Source of the DNA: Macrobrachium rosenbergii
Lineage: Eukaryota > Arthropoda > Malacostraca > Decapoda > Palaemonidae
Assembly: GCF_040412425.1 (NCBI RefSeq)
Contig: NC_089781.1
Span: 49,417,227-49,481,226, forward strand
DNA: 64,000 bases
Direction: 5' to 3'
Under the pieces are notes generated by a model that worked only from the letters and a program-made list of their open reading frames with translations, made no database searches and was not told the DNA's origin. Made by a program: the position numbers and the translations under genes. Shown in pieces: positions 23,501 through 38,100 of this stretch (position 1 is its first letter; each line of letters begins with the position of its first letter).

Positions 23501-26500
23501 ACCAACAGGAGGCTGAGGGGGGTGAAGGATGTTGGAAGGGAACAGGAGTCTGATGAGACACGAAGGATATTGAACCAACAGGAGGCTGAGGGGTGAAGGA
23601 TAAAGAAGCAACAGGAGTCTGATGAGGCAAGAAGGATATTGAACCAACAGGAGGCTGAAGGGTGAAGGATGTTGAAGCAACAGGAGGGTGATGAGGCACG
23701 AAGGATATTGAACCAACAGGAGGCTGAGGGGTGAAGGATGTTGAAGCAACAGGAGTCTGACGAGGCACGAAGGATAATGGAACCAACAGGAGGCTGAGGG
23801 AGTAAAGGATGTTGAAGCAATAGGAGTCTGATGAGACACGAAGGATATTGGAACCTACAGAGTTGAGGGGTGAAGGATGTTGAAGCAACAGGAGTCTGAT
23901 GAGACATGAGGGATATTGAACCAACAGGAGGCTGAGGGGTGAAGGATGTTGAAGCAACAGGAGTCTGATGAGGCATGAAGGATATTGGAACTGACAGGAG
24001 GCTGAAGGTGAAGGATGTCAGAAGCAACAGGAGGGTGATGTGGGCACGAAGGATATTGAACCAACAGGAGGCTGAGGGGTGAAGGATGTTGAAGGAACAG
24101 GAGTCTGATGGAGACACGAAGGATAATAACCAACAGGAGGCTGAGGGGTGAAGGATGTTGAAGCAACAGGGAGTCTGGATGAGGCACGAAGGATATTGAA
24201 CCAACAGGAGCTGAAGGTGAAGGATGCTGAAGCAACAGGAGTCTGATGAGGTATGAAGGATATTGAACCAACAGGGGAGGCTGAGGGGTGAAGGATGTTG
24301 AAGCAACAGGAGTCTGATGAGACACGAAGGATATTGAACCAACAGAAGGCTGAGGGGTGAAGGATGTTGAAGCAACAGGAGGGTTATGAGACACGAAGGA
24401 TATTGAACCAACAGGAGGCTGAGGAGAAGTGATGTTGAAGCAACAGGAGTCTGATGAGACACGAAGGATATTGAACCAAATAGAAGGCTGGAGGGGGGTG
24501 AAGGATGTTGAAGCAACAGGGAGTCTGATGAGACACGAAGGATATTGGAACCAACTGGAGGCTGAGGGGTGAAGGATGTTGAAGCAATATGGAGTCTGAT
24601 AAGTTATGAAGGATATTGAACCAATAGGTTGAGGGGTGAAGGATGTTGAAGCAACAGGAGTCTGATGACACGAAGGATATTGAACCAACAGGAGGCTGAG
24701 GGGGTGAAAGATGTTACAACAGGAGTCTGATGAGACACTGAGGATATTGAACCAACAGAAGGCTGAGGGTGAAGGATGCTGAAGCAACAGGAGTCTGATG
24801 AGGAACAAAGGATATTGAACTAACAGGAGGCTGAGGTGAAGGATGTTGGCCAGCAGAGTCTGATGAGACATGAAGGATATTGAACCAACAGGGGAGGCTG
24901 AGGAGAAGTGGATGTTGAAGCAACAGGAGTCTGATGAGACACTTAAAGGATAATAACCAACAGAAGGCTGAGGGGGTGAAGTTGATGTTAGCAACAGGAG
25001 TCTGATGAGACACGAAGGATATTGAACCAACAGGAGGCTGAGGGGTGAAGGATGTTGCAGCAACAGGAGGGTGATGAGGCACGAAGGTTATTGAACCAAC
25101 AGGAGGCTGAGGGGTGAAGGATGTTGAAGCAACAGGAGTCTGATGAGACACGGCTGATATTGAACCCACAGGAGGCTGAAAAAGAAGGATGTTGGAAGCA
25201 AACAGGAGTCTGATGAGACACGAAGGATATTGAACCAACAGAAGGCTGAGGGGTGAAGGATGTTGAAGCAACAGGAGTCTGATGAGGCACGAAGAATATT
25301 GAATCAACAGGAGGCTGAGGGGTGAAGGATGTTAAAGCAACAGGAGTCTGATGAGACACAAAGGATATTGAACCAACAGGAGTTGAGGTGAAGGATGTTG
25401 AAGCAACAGGAGTCTGATGAGACACGAAGGATATTGAACAACAGGAGGCTGAGGGGTGAAGGATGCTGAAGCAACAGGAGGTGATGAGGCACGAAGCTGA
25501 TATTGGAACCAACAGGGAGGCTGAGGGGGGTGAAGGATGTTAGCAACAGGAGCTCCGATGAGACACGAAGGATATTGAACCAACAGGGAGGGCTGAGGGG
25601 TGAAGGATGTTGAAGGAACAGCAGTCTGATGAGACACAAAGGATATTAGAACCAACAGGAGGCTGAGGGGTGAAGGATGTGTTGAAGCAACAGGAGTCTG
25701 ATGAGTATTAATTTAAGGATACTGAACCAACATAGAGGGTGAGGGGTAATGATGTTGAAGCAACAGGAGTCTGATGAGACACGAAGGATATTGGAACCAA
25801 CAGGAGGTTGAGGGGTGAAGGGATGTTGAAGCAACAGGAGTCTACTGAGGTAAGGAAGGATATTGAACCAACTGAGGCTGAAGGTGAAGGATGTTGAAGC
25901 AGCAGGAGGGTGATGAGGCACGAAGGATATTGAACCAACAGGAGGCTGAGGGGTGAAGGATGTTAGCCAACAGGAGTCTGATGAGGCACGGCGATGCTGG
26001 AACCAACAGGAGGCTGAGGAGCAAAGGATGTTGAAGCAACAGGGAGTCTACGAGACACGGCGATATTGAATCCAACAGGAGGCTGAGGGGTGAAGGATGT
26101 TGAAGCACATGAGTCTGATGAGACATGAGACATTGAACCAACAGGAGGCTGAGGGGCAGATGCTAAAGCAACAGGAGTCTGATGAGGCATGAAGATATTG
26201 AACCGACAGGAGGCTGAAGGGTGAAGGAGGTTAGCTAACAGAGTGGGTGAGGTGGCATGAAGGATATTGAACCAACAGGAGGCTGAGGGGTGAAGGATGT
26301 TGAAGCAACAGGAGTCTAATGAGACACGAAGGATATTGAACCAACAGGGAGGCTGAGGGGTGAAGGATGCTGAAGCAACAAGAGTCTGATGAGGCACTAA
26401 GTATTGAACTAACAGGAGGCTGAAGGGTGAAGGGATGTTGAAGCAACAGGAGTCTGGATGAGGCATGCATGATATTGAACCAACAGGAGGCTGAGGGTGA

Positions 26501-29160
26501 AGATGTTAAAGCAACAGGAGTCTGATGAGACACGAAGGATATTGGAACCAACAGGAGGCTGAGGGTGATGGATCTAAACACACAATCACACAATGGTGAC
26601 GGTGATGAGGTAATAAGACATGAACTAACAGGAGGCTGAGGGTGAAGGGGATGCTGAAGCAACTGAGTCTGATGAGGAACGAAGGACATTGAACCAACAG
26701 AGGCTGAGGGGTGAAGACGTTAGCCAAATAGGAGTTCGATGAGACATGAAATACATTGAACCAACAGGGAGGCTGAGGGGTGAAGGATGCTGAAGCAACA
26801 GAGTCTGATGGAGACACGAAGGATATTGAACCAACAGGAGGCTGAGGGGTGAAGGATGTTGAAGCAATAGGAGTCTGATGAGACACTAAGGACATTGAAC
26901 CAACAGGAGTCTGAGGGGTGAAGGATGTTGAAGGAACAGGAGTCTGATGACATGAAGGACATTGAACCAACAGGGAGGTTGAGGGTGAAGGATGTTGAAG
27001 AACAGGAGTCTGATGAGACACAAAGGACATTGAACCAACAGGAGGCTGAGGGGTGAAGGATGTTGAAGCAACAGGAGTCTGATGAGACGAAGGACATTGA
27101 ACCAACAGGAGCTGAGGGGTGAAGGATGTCAGCTAAATACGAGTCTGATGAGACACAAAGGACATTCAAACAACAGGAGGCTGAGGGGTGAAGGATGAAG
27201 CAACAGTAGTCTGGATGAGACACAAAGGACATTGAATTGAACCAACAGGGATGCTGAGGGGTGGCTAGATGTTGAAGCAACAGGAGTCTGATGAGACACA
27301 AATGACATTGAACCAACTGAGGCTGAGGGGTGAAGGATGCTAGAATCAACAAGAGTCTGATGAGGCACGAAGGATATTGAACCAACAGGAGACGAGGTGG
27401 AAGGATGTTACAACAGGAGTCTGATGAGACACGAAGGATATTGAACCAACAGGAGGCTGAGGGGTGAAGGATGTTGAAGCAACAGGAGTGTGATGAGGCA
27501 CGAAGGATATTGAACCAACAGGAGGCTGAGGGGTGAAAGATGTTGAAGCAACAGGAGTCTGATGAGTCACAAAGGACATTGAACCAAAAGGAGGCTGAGG
27601 GGTGAAGGATACAACAGGAGTCTGATGAGACACGGGCGACACATTGAACCAACTGAGGCTGAGGGGTGAAGGATGTTGAAGCAACAGGAGGTGGACATGA
27701 GTTACGAAGGATATTGAAACCAACAGGAGGCTGAGGGGTGAAGGGGATGTTGAAGCAACAGGAGTCTGATGAGACAATGAAGGATATTGAAACCAACAGG
27801 AGGGGCTGAGGGGTGAAAGATGTTGAAGCAACTGAGTCTGATGAGACACAAAGGATATTGAACCAACAGAAGGCTGAGGGGTGAAGGATGTTGAAGCAAC
27901 AGGAGTATGATGAGGAACGAAGGATATTGAACCAACAGGAGGCTGAGGGGTGAAGGATGTTGAAGCAACAGGAGTCTGATGAGCCACGAAGGATATTGAA
28001 CCAACAGGAGGCTGAGGGGTGAAGGATGTTGAAGCAACAGGAGCCTGATGAGCCACGAGGATATTGAACCAACAGAACAGGCTGAGGGCAGTGATGCTAA
28101 GCATCAGGAGGGTGATGTGAGGCACGAAGGTTATTGGAACTAACAGGAGGCTGAGGGGTGAAGGATGCTGAAGCAACAGGAGTCTGATGAGACACGAAGG
28201 ATATTGAACCAACAGGAGGCTGAGGTGAAGGATGTTGAAGTGAACAGGAGTCTGATGAGATACGAAGGATATTGAACCAACAGAAAGTGGCTGAGGGTGA
28301 AGGATGCTGAAGCAAACAGGAGTCTGATGAGGTAATTTAAGGATATTGAATCAACAGGAGGCTGAGGGGTGAAGGGTGTTAAAGCAACAGGAGTCTGATG
28401 AGACACAAAGGATATTGAAACCAACAGGGAGGCTGAGGGGTGGTTGATGTTGAAGCAACAGGCATCTGATGAGACACTTAAGGATATTGAACCAACAGGA
28501 GGCTGAGGGGTGAAGGATGTTGAAGCAACAGGAGTGTGGATGAGGTATGAAGGATATTGAACCAACAGAGGCTGAGGGGTGAAGGATGTTAAAGCAACAG
28601 GAGTCCGATGAAACAGGAAGGATATTGAACTAACAGGACGCTGAGGGGTGAAGGATGTTGAAGGAACAGGAGTCTGATGAGCCAATGGCGATATTGGAAC
28701 CAACAGGAGGCTGAAGGGCAAAGGATGTTGAAGCAACAGGAGTGTGATGAGACACGAAGGATATTGAACCAACAGGAGGCTGAGTGGGTGAATAGATGTT
28801 GGGAATAACAGGAGTCTGATGAGACACGGTTGATATTGAACCAACAGGAGGCTGAGGGGTGAAGGATGTTGAAGCAACAGGAGTCTGATGAGGCACGAAG
28901 GATATTGAGCCAACAGGAGGCTGAAGGGTGTAGGATGTTGAAGCAACAGGAGGGTGATGAGGCACGAAGGATATTGAACCAACAGGAGGCTGAGGGGTGA
29001 AGGATTTCGTTGGGGCTAAATAGGAGTCTGATGAGGCACGAAGGATATTGGAACCAACAGGAGGTTGAGGGAGAAGGATGTTAAAGCAATAGAAGTCTAA
29101 GGAGACACGAAGGATATTGAACCAACAGAGGCTGAGGGGTGAAGGATGTTGAAGCAACAG
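14570..29160 (+). repeat. Higher-order block, copy 1
   Basis: Rare satellite variants recur once more in the array at an almost constant distance, so this segment has a second collinear copy. Marker pairs: ATATTAAACC at 14,590 and 29,188; GGCCTAGGGG at 18,959 and 34,371; AAGGTTATTG near 20,173 and 35,583; GAGTCCGATG followed by AAACA at 28,601 and 44,107; GATATTGAGC at 28,901 and 44,401. Block limits are approximate. Confidence 0.8.
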
Positions 29161-32100
29161 GAGTCTGATGAGGCATGAAGGATATTAAACCAACAGGAGG
29201 CTGAGGGGTGAAGGATGTTGAAGCAACAGGAGTGTGATGAGACACGAAGGATAATGAACCAACAGGAGGCTGAGGGGTGAAGTATGTTGAAGCAACAGTA
29301 GTCTGATGAGACACGAAGGACATTGAACCAACAGGAGGCTGAGGGGTGAAGGATGTTGAAGCAATGGGAGACTGATTAGGCACGAAGGACACTGAACCAA
29401 CAGGAGGCTGAGGGGTGAAGGATGTTGAAGCAACGGGAGTCTGATGAGATACGAAGGACATTGAACCAACAGGAGGCTGAGGGGTGAAGGATGTTGAAGC
29501 ACAGGAGTCTGAGATGGATACGAAGGATATTGAACCAACAGGAAGCTGAGGAGTAAAGGGATGTTGGAAGCAACAGAAGCCTATGAGGCACGAAGGATAA
29601 GGAACCAACAGTAGGCTGAGGGGTGAAGATGTTGAAGCAATAGGAGTCTGATGAGCATTAATGAAGGATATTGGAACCAACAGGAGGCTGTGGAGTGAAG
29701 GATGCTGGGCCAACAGGAGTCTGATGAGGCACGAAGGATATTGAACCAACAGGAGGCTGAAGGTGAAGGTGCTGGCAACAGGAGGGTGATGAGGCGAAGG
29801 ATACTTGAACCAACAAGAGGCTGAGGGGTGAAGGACAAGAAGCAACAGGAGTCTGATGAGACACGTAAAGGATATTTAACCAACAGGAGGCTGAGGGGGG
29901 AAGGATGTTGAAGCAACAGGAGTCTGATGAGACACGAAGGATATTGAACCAACAGGAGGCTGAGGGGTGAAGGATGTTGAAGCAACAGGAGTCTGATGAG
30001 GCACGAAGGATATTGAACCAACAGGAAGCTGAGGGGTGAAGGATGTTAAAGCAACAGGAGTCTGATGAGACATGAAGGATATTGAACCAAATTGCAGGCC
30101 AGGGTGAAGGATGTTGAAGCAACAGGAGTCTGATGAGCCACGAAGGATATTGAACCAACAGGAGGCTGAGGGGTGAAGGATGTTGAGGCAACAGGAGTCT
30201 GATGAGACACGAAGGATATTGAACTAACAGGAGGCTGAGGGGTGAAGGATGTTGAAGCAACAGGAATCTGATGAGGCACGAAGGATATTGAACCAACAGG
30301 AGGCTGAGGGGGGAAGGATGTTAAAGCAACAGGAGTCTGATGAGACGTGAGATATTGAACCAACTGGAGTTGAAGGGTGAAGGATGTTGAAGCAACAGGA
30401 GTCTGAGTGGGCCACGGCGATATTGAACCAACGGAAGGCTGAGGGGTGAAGGATGTTGAAGCAACAGGAGTCTGATGAGACACGAAGGATATTGAACCAA
30501 CAGGAGGCTGAGGGGTGAAGGATGTTGAAGCAACAGGAGTCTGATGAGACACGAAGGATATTGAACCAACAGGAGGCTGAGGAGTAAAGGATGTTGAAGG
30601 AACAGGAATCTGATGAGGCACGAAGGATATTTAACCAACAGGAGGCTGAGGGGTGAAGGATGTTGAAACAACAGGAGTCTTGGGAGGAGACACGAAGGAT
30701 ATTGAACCAACAGGAGGCTGAGGGGTGAAGGATGTTGAAGTGAAGAGGAGTCTGATGAGTAATGGCGATATTGAACCAACAGGAAGCTGGAGGGGTGAAG
30801 GATGTTACAAAGCAACAGGAGTCTGATGAGACATGAAGGATATTGAACCAACTGCAGGCTGAGGTGAAGGATGTTGAAGCAACAGGAGTCTGATGAGCTA
30901 ATGGCGATATTGAAACCAACAGGAGGCTGAGGGGTGAAGGATGTTGAGGCAACAGGAGTCTGATGAGACACACGGCGATATTGAACTAACAGGAGGCTGA
31001 GGTGAAGGATGTTGAAGCAACAGGAATCTGATGAGGCACGAAGGATATTGAACCAACAGGAGGCTGAGGGGGGAAGGATGTTAAAGCAACAGGAGTCTGA
31101 TGAGACGCGAAGGATATTGAACCAACTGGAGGCTGAAGGGTGAAGGATGTTGAAGCAACAGGAGTCTGATGGGCCACGAAGGATATTGAACCAACGGGAG
31201 GTTGAGGGGTGAAGGATACACAACAGAGTCTGATGAGACACGAAGGATATTGAACCAACAGGAGGCTGAGGGGTGAAGGATGTTGAAGCAACAGGAGTCT
31301 GATGGAGACATCAAGGATATTGGAACCAACAGGAGGCTGAGGAGTAAAGGATGCCAGCTGAACAGGAATCTGATGAGGCACGAAGGATATTGAACCAACA
31401 GGAGGCTGAGGGGTGAAGGATGTTGAAGCAACAGGAGTCTGATGAGGCATGAAGGATATTGAACCAACAGGAGACTGAAGGGTGAAGGATGTTGAAGCAA
31501 CAGGAGGGTGATGAGGCATGAAGGATATTGAACCAACAGGAGGCTGAGGGGTGAAGGATGTTGAAACAACTGGAGTCTGATGAGACATGAAGGATATTGA
31601 ACCAACAGGAGGCTGAGGGGTGAAGGATGTTGGGGCCAAAGGAGACTGATGAGACATGAAGGATATTGAACCAACAGAGGCTGAGGGGTGAAGGATGTTG
31701 AAGCAAAGGAGGAGGAGACACGAAGGATATTGAAACTAACAGGAGGCTGAGGAGTGAAGGATGTTGAAGCAACAGGAGTCTGATGAGACACGAAGGATAC
31801 TGAACCAACAGAGGCTGAGGAGAAAGGATGTTGAAGCAACAGGAGTCTGATGAGGCCAAGGATATTGAACCAACAGGAGGCTGAGGGGTGAAGGATGTTG
31901 AAGCAACAGGAGTCTGATGAGACACGAAAGATATTGAACCAACTGGAGGCTGAGGGTGAAGGATGTTGAACACAGGAGTCTGATGAGGCACGAAGGATAT
32001 TGGAACTAACAGGGGAGGCTGAAGGGTGAAGGATGTTGAAGAAACAGGAGTCTGATGAGGCATGAAGGATATTGAACCAACAGGAGGGTGAGGGGTGAAG

Positions 32101-35100
32101 GATGTTGAAGCAACAGGAGTCTGACGAGACACGAAGGATATTGAACCAACAGGAGGCTGAGGGGTGATGGATGTTGAAACAACAGGAGGGTGATGAGGCA
32201 CGAAGGATATTGAACCAACAGGAGGCTGAGGGTGAAGGATGTTGAAGCAAATAGGAGTCTGATGAGGAAATGAAGGACATTGAACCAACAGGAGGCTGAG
32301 GGGTGAAGGACGTTACAACAGGAGTCTGATGAGACATGAAATATATTGAACCAACAGGAGGCTGAGGGGTGAAGGATGTTGAAATACAACAGGAGTCTGA
32401 TGAGACATGAAGGATATTGAACCAACAGGAGGCTGAGGGTGAAGGATGTTGAAGCAACAGGAGTCTGATGAGACACAAAGGACATTTGAACCAACAGGCT
32501 GAGGGGTGAAGGATGTTGAAGCAACAGGAGTCTGATGAGACAAAGGACATTGAACCAACAGGAGGCTGAGGGGTGGGAGGGAGGTTGAAGCAAATAGGAG
32601 TCTGATGAGACACAGTTGACATTGAACCAACAGGAGTGAGGAGTGAGGGATGCTGAAGCAACAGAGTCTGATGTGGAGACACAGCGATATTGAACCAACA
32701 GGAGGCTGAGGGGTGAAGGATGTTGAAGCAACAGTAGTCTGATGAGACATCGAAGGACATTGAACCAACAGAATGCTGAGAGGTAAGGATGTTGAAGCAA
32801 ATAGAGCTGATGAGACACAAAGGACATTGAACCAACAGAGGCTGAGGGGTGAAGGATGTGTTGAAGCAACAGGAGGTGATGAGACACTCTAAGGACATTG
32901 AACCAACAGGAGTTGAGGGGTGAAGGGATGTTGAAGCAACAGGGAGTCTGATGAGACACAAATGACATTGAACCAACAGGAGGCTGAGGGGTGAAGGATG
33001 CTGAAGCAACAAGGGTCTGATGAGGCACGTATGATGCTGAACCAACAGTAGACTGAGGGGTGAAGGATGCTAGCAACAGGAGGGTGAGATGGAGGTACAA
33101 AGGATATTGAACCAACAGGAGGCTGAGGGGTGAAGGATGTTAATGCAACAGGAGTGATGAGGCACAAAGGATATTGAACCTACAGGAGGCTGAGGAGTAA
33201 AGGATGTTGAAGCAACAGGAGTCTGATGAGACATGAAGGACATTGAACCAACATGAGGCTGAGGGGTGAAGGATGTTGAAGCAACAGCAGTCTGATGAGA
33301 CACGAAGGATATTGAACCAACTGGAGGCTGAGGCATGATGCTGAAGCAACAGGAGTCTGATGAGTCATCAAGGATATTGAAACCAACAGGAGGCTGAGGT
33401 GAAGGATGTTGAAGCAACAGGAGTCTTATGGAGACACGAAGGATATTGGAATGTAAACAGGAGGCTGAGGGGGGTGAAAGATGTTGAAGCAACTGAGTCT
33501 GATGAGACACGTAGAAGGATATTGGAACCAACAGGAGGCTGAGGGGTGAAGGATGTTGGAAGTTAACAGGAGTCTGATGAGGAACGAAGGATATTGGAAC
33601 CAACAGGGGAGGCTGAGGGGTGAAGGATGTTGAAGCAACAGAGTCTGATGAGACACGAAGGATATTGAACCAACAGGAGGCTGAGGAGAAAGGATACAGC
33701 AACAGGAATGATGAGACACGTAAGGATATTGAACCAACAGAAGGCTGAGGGGTGAAGGATGCTGGGGCCAACAGGGAGGGTGATGGAGCACGAAGGCTGA
33801 ACCAACAGGATGCTGAGGGGTGAAGGATGTTGGAAGCAACAGGAGTCTGGTGAGACACTAAGGATATTGGAACCTACAGGAGGCTGAGGGGTGAAGGATG
33901 TTGAAGCAACAGGAGTCTAGATGAGACACGAAGGATAATATTGAACCAACAGGAAGGTTGAGGGTGAAGCGATGCTGGAAGCAATAGGAGTCTGATGAGG
34001 CACGAAGGATATTGAATCAACAGGAGGCTGAGGGGTGATGGATGTTGAAACAACAGGAGGGTGATGAGGCACGAAGGATATTGAACCAACAGGAGGCTGA
34101 GGGGTGAAGGATAAGCCAACAGGAGTCTCGATGAGGCACGAAGGGATATTGAACCAACAGGAGGCTGAGGGGTGAAGGGCGTTGAAGCAAGTGAGTCTGA
34201 TGAGACATGAACATTGAACCAACAGGAGTCTGAGGGGTGAAGGATGCTGAAGCATCAGGAGAGTCTGATGGAGACAATGAAGGATATTGAACAAACAGGG
34301 ATGCTGAGGGGTGAAGGATGTTGAAGCAACAGGAGTCTGATGAGACACAAAGGACATTGAACCAACAGGAGGCCTAGGGGTGAAGGATGTTGAAGCAACA
34401 GGAGTCTGATGAGACACGAAGGTCATTGAACCAATAGGAGGCTGAGGGGTGAAGGAGGTTGAAGCAACAGGAGTCTGATGAGACACATGATTGAATCAAC
34501 AGGAGGCTGAGGGGTGGCGATGTTGAAGCAACAGTAGTCTGATGAGACAAAGGACATTGAACCAACAGGATGCTGAGGGGTGAAGGATGTTGAAGCAACA
34601 GGAGTCTGATGAGACACAAAGGACACTGGAACCAACAGGAGGCTGAGGGTTTGAAGGATGCTGAAGCAACAGGAGGTGATGAGACACGAAGGACATTGAA
34701 CCAACAGAAGGCTGAGGGGTGGCGATGTTGAAGCAACAGGAGTCTGATGAGACACAATTGATACTGAACCAACAGGAGGCTGAGGGGTGAAGATGTTAGC
34801 AACAAGAGTCTGATGAGGCACGAAGGATATTGAAACCAACAGGAGACTGAGGGGCAGAAGGATGTTGAAGCAACAGGAGTTTGATGAGGCACGAAGGATA
34901 TTGAACCAACAGGAGGGTGAGGGGTGGCAGATATTGAAGCAATAGGAGTGTGATGAGGTACGAAGGGCAAATTCTGGAACCAACAGGAGGCTGAGGGGTG
35001 AAGGATGCTGAAGTAACAGGAGTCTGATGAGACACAAAGACATTGAACCAACAGGAGGCTGAGGGGTGAAGGATGTTGAAGCAACAGGAGTCTGATGAGA

Positions 35101-38100
35101 CACGAAGGACATTGAACCAACAGGAGGCTGAGGGGTGAAGGATATTGAAGCAACAGGAGTCTGATGAGCCATGAAGGATATTGAACTAATAGGAGGCTGA
35201 GGGGTGAAGGATGTTGAAGCAACAGGAGTCTGATGAGACACGAAGGATATTGAACCAACAGGAGGCTGAGGGGTGAAAGATGTTGAAGCAACAGGAGTCT
35301 GATGAGACACGTAGGATATTGAACCAACAGGAGGCTGAGGGGTGAAGGATGTTGAAGCAACAGGAGTCTGATGAGGAACAAAGGATATTGAACCAACAGG
35401 AGGCTGAGGTGAAGGATGCTAAAGCAACAGGAGTCTGATGAGACATGAAGATATTGAACCAACAGGAGGCTGGAGGAGTAAAGGATGTTAGCCAACAGGA
35501 GTCTGATGAGACACGAAGGATATTGGAACCAACAGAAGGCTGAGGGGTGAAGGATGCTGAAGCAACAGGAGGGTATATACGAAGGTTATTGAACCAACAG
35601 GATGCTGAGGGTGAAGGATGTTGAAGCAACAGGAGTCTGATGAGACACGAAGGATATTGAACTCACAGAGGCTGAGGGCAGCGATGTTGAAGCAACAGGA
35701 GTCTGATGAGACATGAAGGATATTGAACCAACAGGAAGGCTGAGAGGGTGAAGGATGTTAGCAACAGAGAGTCTGATGAGGCAATGAAGAATATTGAATC
35801 AACAGAGGCTGAGGGGTGAAGGATGTTAAAGCAATAGAGTCTGATGAGACACAAAGGATATTGAACCAACAGGAGGCTGAGGGGTGAAGGATGTTGAAGC
35901 AACAGGAGTCTGATGAGACACGAAGGATATTGAACCAACAGGAGGCTGAGGGGTGAAGGATGTTGAAGCAACAGGAGTGTGATGAGGCACGAAGGATATT
36001 GAACCAACAGGAGCTGAGGTGAAGGATGTTGAAGCAACAGGAGTCTGATGAGACACGAAGGATATTGAACCAACAGAGGCTGAGGGGTGGAAGGATGTTG
36101 AAGGAACAGGAGTCTGATGAGACACAAAGGATATTGGAACTAAATAGAGGCTGAGGGGTGAAGGATGTTGAAGCAACAGGAGTCTGATGAGTATTAATGA
36201 AGGATATTGAACCAACAGGAGGTTGAGGGGTGAAGGATGTTGAAGCAACAGGAGTCTGATGAGACACTTAAGGATATTGAACCAACAGGAGGCTGAGGGG
36301 GGTGATGATGCTGAAGCAACAGAGTCTGATGAGGCAAGAAGGATATTGAACCAACAGGAGGCTGAAGGGTGAAGGATAAGAAGCAAACAGGAGGTGATGA
36401 GGCACGAAGGATATTGAACCAACAGGAGGGGCTGAGGGGTGAAGGATGCTGGAAGCACGAGGAGTCTGACGAGGCACGAAGGATATTGAACCAATGAGGC
36501 TGAGGAGTAAAGGATGTTGAAGCAATAGGAGTCTGATGAGACACGAAGGATATTGAACCAACAGGAGGCTGAGGGGTGAAGGATGTTGAAGCAACAGGAG
36601 TCTGATGAGACATGAGGGATATTGAACCAACAGGAGGCTGAGGGGTGAAGGATGTTGAAGCAACAGGAGTCTGATGAGGCATATGATATTGGAACCAACA
36701 GGAGGCTGAAGGATGTTGAAGCAACAGAGGGTGATGGGCACGAAGGGATATTGAACCAACAGGAGGCTGAGGGGTGAAGGATGTTGAAGCAACAGGAGTC
36801 TGATGAGACACGAAGGATATTGAACACAGGAGGCTGAGGGGTGAAGAAGATGTTGAAGCAACAGGAGTCTGATGAGGCAATGAAGGATATTGAACCAGAG
36901 GCTGAAGGGTGAAGGATGTTGGAAGCAACAGGAGTCTGATGAGGCATGAAGGATATTGAACCAACAGGAGGCTGAGGGGTGAAGGATGTTGAAGCAACAG
37001 AGTCTGATGAGAGACACGAAGATATTGAAACTAACAGAAGGTTGAGGGGTGCAGGGGATGCTACAACAGGAGGGTGATGAGACACGAAGGATATTGAACC
37101 AACAGGAGGCTGAGGAGTAAAGGATGTTGAAGCAACAGGAGTCTGATGAGACACGAAGGATATTGAACCAACAGAAGGCTGAGGGGTGAAGGATGTTGAA
37201 GCAACAGGAGTCTGATGAGACACGAAGGACATTGAACCAACTGGAGGCTGAGGGGTGAAGGATGTTGAAGCAACAGGAGTCTGATGAGCCATGAAGGATA
37301 TTGAACTAATAGAAGCTGAGGGTGAAGGATGTTGAAGTAACAGGAGTCTGATGAGACATGAAGGATATTGAACCAACAGGAGGCTGGGAGGAGTAAAGGA
37401 TGCTGGAAGCAACAGGAGTCTGATGAGACACGAGGATATTGAACCAACAGAAGGCTGAGGGTGAAGGATGCTGGAAGCAACAGGAGTCTGATGAGGAACA
37501 GCAAGGATATTGAACCAAGAGGAGGCTGAGGGGTGAAGGATGCTACAACAGAGTCTGATGAGACATGAAGGATATTGAACCAACAGGAGGCTGAGGAGTA
37601 AAGGATGTTGAAGCAACAGGAGTCTGATGAGACACGAAGGATATTGAACCAACAGAAGGCTGAGGGGTGAAGGATGTTGAAGCAACAGGAGTCTGATGAG
37701 ACACGAAGGATATTGAACCAACAGGAGGCTGAGGTGAAGGATGTTGCAGCAACAGGAGGTGATGAGGCACGGGTTATTGAAACCAACAGAGGCTGGAGGG
37801 TGAAGGATAAGAAGCAACAGGAGTCTGAAGGAGACACGAAGGATATTGAACCTACAGGAGGCTGAGGGGTGAAGGGATGTTGAAGCAACAATGTCTGATG
37901 AGACACGAAGGATATTGAACCAACAGAAGGGCTGAGGGGTGAAGGATGTTGAAGCAACAGGAGTCTGATGAGGCACAATGAAGAATATTGAATCAACAGG
38001 AGGCTGAGGTGAAGGATGTTAAAGCAACAGGAGTCTGATGGAGACACAAAGGATATTGAACCAACAGGAGGCTGAGGGGTGAAGGATGCTGAAGCAAACA

